DNA of 64,000 nt from Nocardia cerradoensis NBRC 101014 (GTDB lineage: Bacteria > Actinomycetota > Actinomycetes > Mycobacteriales > Mycobacteriaceae): NCBI RefSeq assembly GCF_000308535.1, contig NZ_BAFW01000387.1:1-64000 (forward strand), read 5' to 3'. The notes under the pieces were generated by a model. It had not been told where the DNA came from. It did no database searches and saw only the letters and a list, made by a program, of their open reading frames with translations. The translations under genes were made by a program, and so were the position numbers. Positions 60,102 to 64,000 of the stretch are shown in pieces. The number at the start of each line of letters is the position of its first letter. Position 1 is the first letter of the stretch.

Positions 60102-61580
60102 ATGTTCATCGGAATCGACATCGGCACATCCGGTTCCAAGGGCGTGCTGACCGACGCCGACGGCACGGTCCTCGCCCGGTCCGAGCGTCCGCACGAGGTG
60201 TCGATGCCGCGACCGGGCTGGGTCGAGCACGACGCCGAATCGGTGTGGTGGGCGGACTTCGTCGCGATCGCCCGCGAATTGGTCGACGCCGCCGCCGGTG
60301 CCCGGCTGGAGGGACTCGGGATCAGCGGTATCGGTCCGTGTCTGCTGCCGGCCGACGCGCAGGGGAATCCGCTGCGGGCGGCCATCCTGTACGGCGTCGA
60401 TACCCGGGCGACCGTCGAAATCGCCGAGCTGGCAGACGAATTGGGCGAGGCGGCGGTGCTCGAGCGGGCAGGATCGCCGCTGACCAGCCAGGCCGTCGGC
60501 CCTAAGCTGCGGTGGCTGGCGCGGCACGAGCCGGACGTCTATGCGCGCACCCGCATGCTGCTGATGGCGAGTTCCTTTCTCGTGCATCGGTTGACCGGAC
60601 GCTACGTCCTGGACCATCAGTCGGCGAGTCAGTGCGTGCCCATGTACGACCTGCGCAAACGAGAGTGGTCGGAGTGGGCCGAGCAGTGCGCCCCCGGACT
60701 GCTGTTGCCCGAACTCGCCTGGCCCACAGAGCTGGTGGGTCGGGTGACTGCGGAAGGTGCTGCAGCAACCGGGCTTCCGGAAGGACTTCCGATCACCACC
60801 GGCACCGTCGACGCATGGGCCGAAGCCGCCAGCGTCGGTGTACGCGGACCCGGCGATGCGATGGTCATGTACGGCACCACGATGTTTCTGGTCCAGATCC
60901 TCACCCAACCGCGCCCACACCCCGGCCTGTGGGGCACCTGCGGCGCGTGGCCCGAAACGTATTCGCTGGCAGCGGGAATGGCCACCTCGGGGGCGGTCAC
61001 GGATTGGCTGCGCCGCCTCGTCGGCGGAGAGTTCGGCGACCTGATCGAAGAGGCAGGCAAGGTTCCGGCCGGCAGCCGGGGACTGTTGATGCTGCCGTAC
61101 TTCGCCGGCGAACGGACACCGCTGTTCGATCCCGACGCGCGTGGCATCGTCGCCGGGCTCACCACCAGCCACGGCCGCGCCGATCTCTACCGCGCAGCTT
61201 TGGAAGCCACCGGATACGGGGTGCGGCACAACCTGGAGGCCATGTCCGACGCCGGTGGCCGCGCCCGACGCCTGGTCGCGGTCGGTGGTGGCACCAAGGG
61301 CGGGCTGTGGACCCAGATCGTGTCCGACGTGACCGGTCTGCCGCAGGAGCTGCCGGCGGAGACTGTCGGGGCCTGTCTCGGTGATGCCCTGCTGGCCGCG
61401 GAAGCCGCCGGTGTCGACACGTCCCGGTGGAACCCGGTGACGTCGGTTGTCGAGCCGGACTCGGAACGGCAAGCGATCTACGAACGGTACTACCGACGCT
61501 ATCGCGAACTCTACGAATCGACTGCGGATATCGCGCATTTTCTTGCCGCGGAACAACATCGGACGGCGGACCATGGCTGA
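60102..61580 (+). CDS. FGGY-family carbohydrate kinase
   Basis: A 492-aa sugar kinase. The first phosphate loop is FIGIDIGTSGSKGVLTD; the FGGY-type middle (GTVDAWAEAASVGV, MVMYGTTMFLV) and adenosine loop (RRLVAVGGGTKGGLWTQIVS) are complete. The general reaction is ATP-dependent phosphorylation of a ketopentose or related sugar such as ribulose or xylulose. It follows the isomerase by 2 bp and overlaps the GH172 gene by 8 bp, so the three are one unit. Substrate specificity cannot be read directly. Confidence 0.9.
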   Translation: MFIGIDIGTSGSKGVLTDADGTVLARSERPHEVSMPRPGWVEHDAESVWWADFVAIARELVDAAAGARLEGLGISGIGPCLLPADAQGNPLRAAILYGVDTRATVEIAELADELGEAAVLERAGSPLTSQAVGPKLRWLARHEPDVYARTRMLLMASSFLVHRLTGRYVLDHQSASQCVPMYDLRKREWSEWAEQCAPGLLLPELAWPTELVGRVTAEGAAATGLPEGLPITTGTVDAWAEAASVGVRGPGDAMVMYGTTMFLVQILTQPRPHPGLWGTCGAWPETYSLAAGMATSGAVTDWLRRLVGGEFGDLIEEAGKVPAGSRGLLMLPYFAGERTPLFDPDARGIVAGLTTSHGRADLYRAALEATGYGVRHNLEAMSDAGGRARRLVAVGGGTKGGLWTQIVSDVTGLPQELPAETVGACLGDALLAAEAAGVDTSRWNPVTSVVEPDSERQAIYERYYRRYRELYESTADIAHFLAAEQHRTADHG

Positions 61581-62580
61581 ACTCTGGCGACTCGATCGGG
61601 CGCGCACCCGCTCGATCAGTCCCGAGAACCCGACCGGCGAGCCGGGCGCGGGCGCACGGGCGGAAACCGGCACGGGCGCGGGTGCGGCACGTGATCTCGG
61701 TGTCGGCTGGAAGGTGTCCCCGTCGATCGACCTGGCCGCCGGATCCACCGTGACACTGGCCGACGTGTCCGGACCAGGAGTCATCCGGCACTTTTGGCTG
61801 ACCACCGACCGCACGGTGCTGCGTCGGTTGACACTGAACTTCACCTGGGACGACGAGTCGCACCCGTCGATCGACGTGCCGCTGGGCGACTTCTTCTGCA
61901 ACGGCTGGGACGAACTGGCGCTGGTGAGTTCGGACATGGTGGTGGTTGCACCCGCCGGCGGTCTGAACAGCTTCTGGCCCATGCCTTTTCGAGAGCGTGC
62001 CCGCGTCACCCTGCACAACCCCACCGAACGATCGGTGCCGGTCTACTACCAACTCACCTATGACGAGATCGAGGTAGGCGAGGACGCCGGTTACCTGCAT
62101 TGCCAACGGCGGCACAGCAATCCGCTCGGAACACCGGCGGTGCACACCATTGTCGATGATGTCCGAGGCCGCGGACGCTATGTCGGCACCTATTTGGCGA
62201 TCGCACCGAATGCGCCCGGCTGGTGGGGCGAGGGCGAAATCAAGTTCCACCTCGACGGAGACGACGAATTCCCGACCATCTGCGGCACCGGCACCGAAGA
62301 CTATTTCGGCGGCGCTTGGAACTTCGACCTGGACGGCGCCTACCGCGACTACTCCAGCCCGTATCTCGGCCTGCACCAAGTACTTCCGCACGACGAGATC
62401 TACACGCCGAAGCAACGATTCGGCATGTATCGCTGGCACGTCCGCGACCCGATCCGCTTCCACGAGGAGCTACGTGTCACGCTGCAAGCGCTGGGCTGGC
62501 AGGACGGCGGGCGGTATCTGCCGCTGGCCGACGCCGATATCGCCACCACCGCATGGTGGTACCAGGAAAGGGGAAGGTAG
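61573..62580 (+). CDS. DUF2961 protein (glycoside hydrolase family 172)
   Basis: A 335-aa protein with the DUF2961 jelly-roll architecture now known as GH172. Signature regions are GVIRHFWLTTDRTVLRRLTL, VPLGDFFCNG, PMPFRERARVTLHN and ICGTGTEDYFGGAWNFDLDG, where the TED acidic pair is the likely catalytic centre. GH172 includes alpha-D-fructofuranosidases and D-arabinofuranosidases that trim arabinan. No signal peptide, so the substrate must be imported or made inside. Overlaps the kinase gene by 8 bp and ends 1 bp before the dehydrogenase start. Confidence 0.88.
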   Translation: MAELWRLDRARTRSISPENPTGEPGAGARAETGTGAGAARDLGVGWKVSPSIDLAAGSTVTLADVSGPGVIRHFWLTTDRTVLRRLTLNFTWDDESHPSIDVPLGDFFCNGWDELALVSSDMVVVAPAGGLNSFWPMPFRERARVTLHNPTERSVPVYYQLTYDEIEVGEDAGYLHCQRRHSNPLGTPAVHTIVDDVRGRGRYVGTYLAIAPNAPGWWGEGEIKFHLDGDDEFPTICGTGTEDYFGGAWNFDLDGAYRDYSSPYLGLHQVLPHDEIYTPKQRFGMYRWHVRDPIRFHEELRVTLQALGWQDGGRYLPLADADIATTAWWYQERGR

Positions 62581-63561
62581 ATGCGCGCGCTGGTGATCGA
62601 AAAGCCCGGCGAGTACTCGGTGCAGACGATTCCCGACCCGACCCCGGGGCCGGGGGAGGTGGTCATCGAGGTTTCCGCGGTCGGAATCTGCGGTACCGAC
62701 ATCCACATCGTCGAAGGCGAATTTCCACCCACGCCGTATCCGATCGTCCCCGGTCACGAGTTCTGCGGCCAGATCGTCGAGGGCCCGAGGTCCGGCGAGA
62801 AGGTGGCCGTGGACCCGTCGCTGTTCTGCGGCGCCTGCCACTACTGCCGCATCGGTCGCGGCAACCTCTGCGAACGTTGGGGTGCGATCGGCGACACGGT
62901 GAACGGCGCGATGGCCGAATACGTCGCGGTGCCGGAGGCGAACTGCTTCACGTTGCCCGACGAGCTGCCCGCCTCGCACGGCGCGCTCGTCGAGCCGCTG
63001 TCGTGTGCCGTACACGGATTCGACGGGCTACCAAGGACGCTGGGCTCGCACTACCTGATCTACGGCGCCGGCACGATGGGCCTGATGATGCTGCAACTCG
63101 CGGTCGCCGCGGGCGCGGCCTCGATCTCGGTGGTCGACCTCAATACCGACCGCCTGCAGGTCGCCCGCACCCTCGGTGCGGACGCGGTCGCCACGAACGC
63201 CGACGAGTTCGACCGCCCGCACGGCTGGGAGGTCGTCATCGACTGCACCGGCGCGATCCCAGCGATCGAAGACGGCCTCACCCGAGTCCGGCGCGGTGGC
63301 ACCTACCAGCAGTTCGGTGTCGCCCCCGGCGACGCGACGGCGTCCTTCTCACCCTTCCGTATCTACAACGACGAGATCACCATTGTCGGTTCGATGGCGG
63401 TGGTGCACAGCTTCGGGCGGGCCGTCGACCTGGTCCGCAAGGGCGCGATCGACGCCGACACGATGGTCACCCACACCTTCGGCCTCGACCAATTCTCGGA
63501 GGCGCTGCAGGCGTTCCGCGACGGCGCAGGCCGCAAGATCCAGATCGCCCCGCGCGGATAG
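62581..63561 (+). CDS. zinc-dependent polyol dehydrogenase
   Basis: A 326-aa MDR enzyme with both zinc sites: VGICGTDIHIVEGEF and VPGHEFCGQIVEG (catalytic), CGACHYCRIGRGNLC (structural), and IYGAGTMGLMMLQLAVAAGA for NAD. The sorbitol/arabitol dehydrogenase group looks most similar. Placed directly before a xylulokinase-type gene, it would fit D-arabitol or xylitol oxidation to D-xylulose. ATG immediately follows the stop of the GH172 gene. Confidence 0.87.
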   Translation: MRALVIEKPGEYSVQTIPDPTPGPGEVVIEVSAVGICGTDIHIVEGEFPPTPYPIVPGHEFCGQIVEGPRSGEKVAVDPSLFCGACHYCRIGRGNLCERWGAIGDTVNGAMAEYVAVPEANCFTLPDELPASHGALVEPLSCAVHGFDGLPRTLGSHYLIYGAGTMGLMMLQLAVAAGAASISVVDLNTDRLQVARTLGADAVATNADEFDRPHGWEVVIDCTGAIPAIEDGLTRVRRGGTYQQFGVAPGDATASFSPFRIYNDEITIVGSMAVVHSFGRAVDLVRKGAIDADTMVTHTFGLDQFSEALQAFRDGAGRKIQIAPRG

Positions 63562-64000
63562 ATGGCCACCGTCGCCGGGGTGGACAGCTCCACCCAGTCC
63601 TGCAAGGTCGTCGTGTGCGACGCCGACACCGGTGAGGTTCTGGCACGGGGATCCGCGCCGCATCCCGACGGAACCGAGGTTCCGGCCGAGGCATGGTGGA
63701 ATGCGCTACAACAGGCAGGGGAGGGTTGGCTCGACAAGGTCGACGCGGTGTCGATCGCCGGCCAGCAGCACGGCCTCGTGGCACTCGACGACTCGCACCG
63801 CCCGGTGCGAGATGCCTTGCTGTGGAACGACGTCCGCTCCGCCGAGGCAGCCGACGACCTCGTCGCGGAGCTGGGCGGCCCGCAAGCGTGGCTGGACGCG
63901 GTCGGCAGCGTCCCGGTCGCCGCATTCACCGTGGCGAAGCTGCGCTGGATGGCCGACCACGAGCCCGAGCTCGCGGACCGGGTCACCCGCGTGATGCTGC
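63562..64000 (+). CDS. xylulokinase-like FGGY kinase, cut by the window end
   Basis: The first 146 residues of an FGGY kinase: VAGVDSSTQSCKVVVCDADT (phosphate loop), VSIAGQQHGLVALDDSHRPV and DALLWNDVRSAEAADDLVAE, the last two typical of xylulokinase XylB. It starts on the base after the dehydrogenase stop, so the pair would make xylulose 5-phosphate from a pentitol. It is distinct from the kinase at 60102. The rest lies beyond position 64000. Confidence 0.88.
   Translation, partial: MATVAGVDSSTQSCKVVVCDADTGEVLARGSAPHPDGTEVPAEAWWNALQQAGEGWLDKVDAVSIAGQQHGLVALDDSHRPVRDALLWNDVRSAEAADDLVAELGGPQAWLDAVGSVPVAAFTVAKLRWMADHEPELADRVTRVML

Noticed and set aside
1..64000. CRISPR arrays, tRNA or rRNA genes, insertion sequences and prophage genes
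   Set aside because: Looked for regular repeats, tRNA-like cloverleaves and transposase or integrase motifs; none were seen.

Overview
The window is high-GC actinobacterial chromosome, most likely from the Nocardia/Rhodococcus group. The evidence is GTG/TTG starts, many ATGA/GTGA-coupled genes, an F420-type luciferase-like oxidoreductase, a FadE5-like 605-aa acyl-CoA dehydrogenase, tandem FadE and MaoC pairs like those of mycobacterial sterol catabolism, and LuxR regulators with NB-ARC and TPR parts. I saw no rRNA, tRNA, IS element, prophage or CRISPR array.

Layout. 1-3.8 kb: housekeeping or orphan genes (methyltransferase, a frameshifted DUF3626 gene, a small conserved protein, an APH-like kinase). 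4-10.2 kb: an accessory block holding two copies of a module made of an NTF2-like gene, an operator and a PucR-like gene. The left copy is decayed; the right is intact and followed by two SDR genes and a wrecked alcohol dehydrogenase. 10.6-21.5 kb: regulators (a kinase/NB-ARC/LuxR fusion, a TetR-PucR-LuxR operon, a TetR), glutathione peroxidase, an SDR and an NTF2-like gene. 21.6-37.2 kb: NTF2-like and AcuI-like genes diverging from a beta-oxidation operon (two FadE, two MaoC, SDR, MDR, esterase, SDR remnant, SDR), then VOC, SDR, monooxygenase/flavin reductase and NIPSNAP/SDR units. 37.8 kb: an LmrA/YxaF-type TetR gene. 38.8-55.3 kb: one 12-gene operon (amidohydrolase, F420 LLM enzyme, ThDP enzyme, acyl-CoA synthetase, ALDH, enoyl-CoA hydratase, thiolase-like protein without its cysteine, Zn-ADH, NTF2-like, thiolase, FadB-type protein, FadE5-like). 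55.3-64 kb: a few orphans, then a sugar cluster (GH43-like, fucose/arabinose-isomerase-like, FGGY kinase, GH172/DUF2961, polyol dehydrogenase, xylulokinase start).

Main result. Eight exact copies and one near copy of the palindrome TAGA-N4-TCTA lie only between genes, in front of nearly every catabolic unit from 5 to 39 kb and in front of the LmrA/YxaF-type TetR gene. Six follow a recognisable promoter (TTGACG/A, 17-18 bp, TAnnnT) by exactly 4 or 8 bp. The core matches, from memory, the LmrA/YxaF box of Bacillus. I infer one local regulon of about 30 genes for breaking down an unknown, probably bulky ring-containing or branched compound by CoA-dependent beta-oxidation. A second signal, a direct repeat TTGGCGGG with 31-32 bp period, lies near PucR-like genes, NTF2-like genes, an SDR and the main operon, and may be the site of the PucR-like regulators. 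Several regulon paralogues carry large internal deletions, so the region has been repeatedly duplicated and trimmed.
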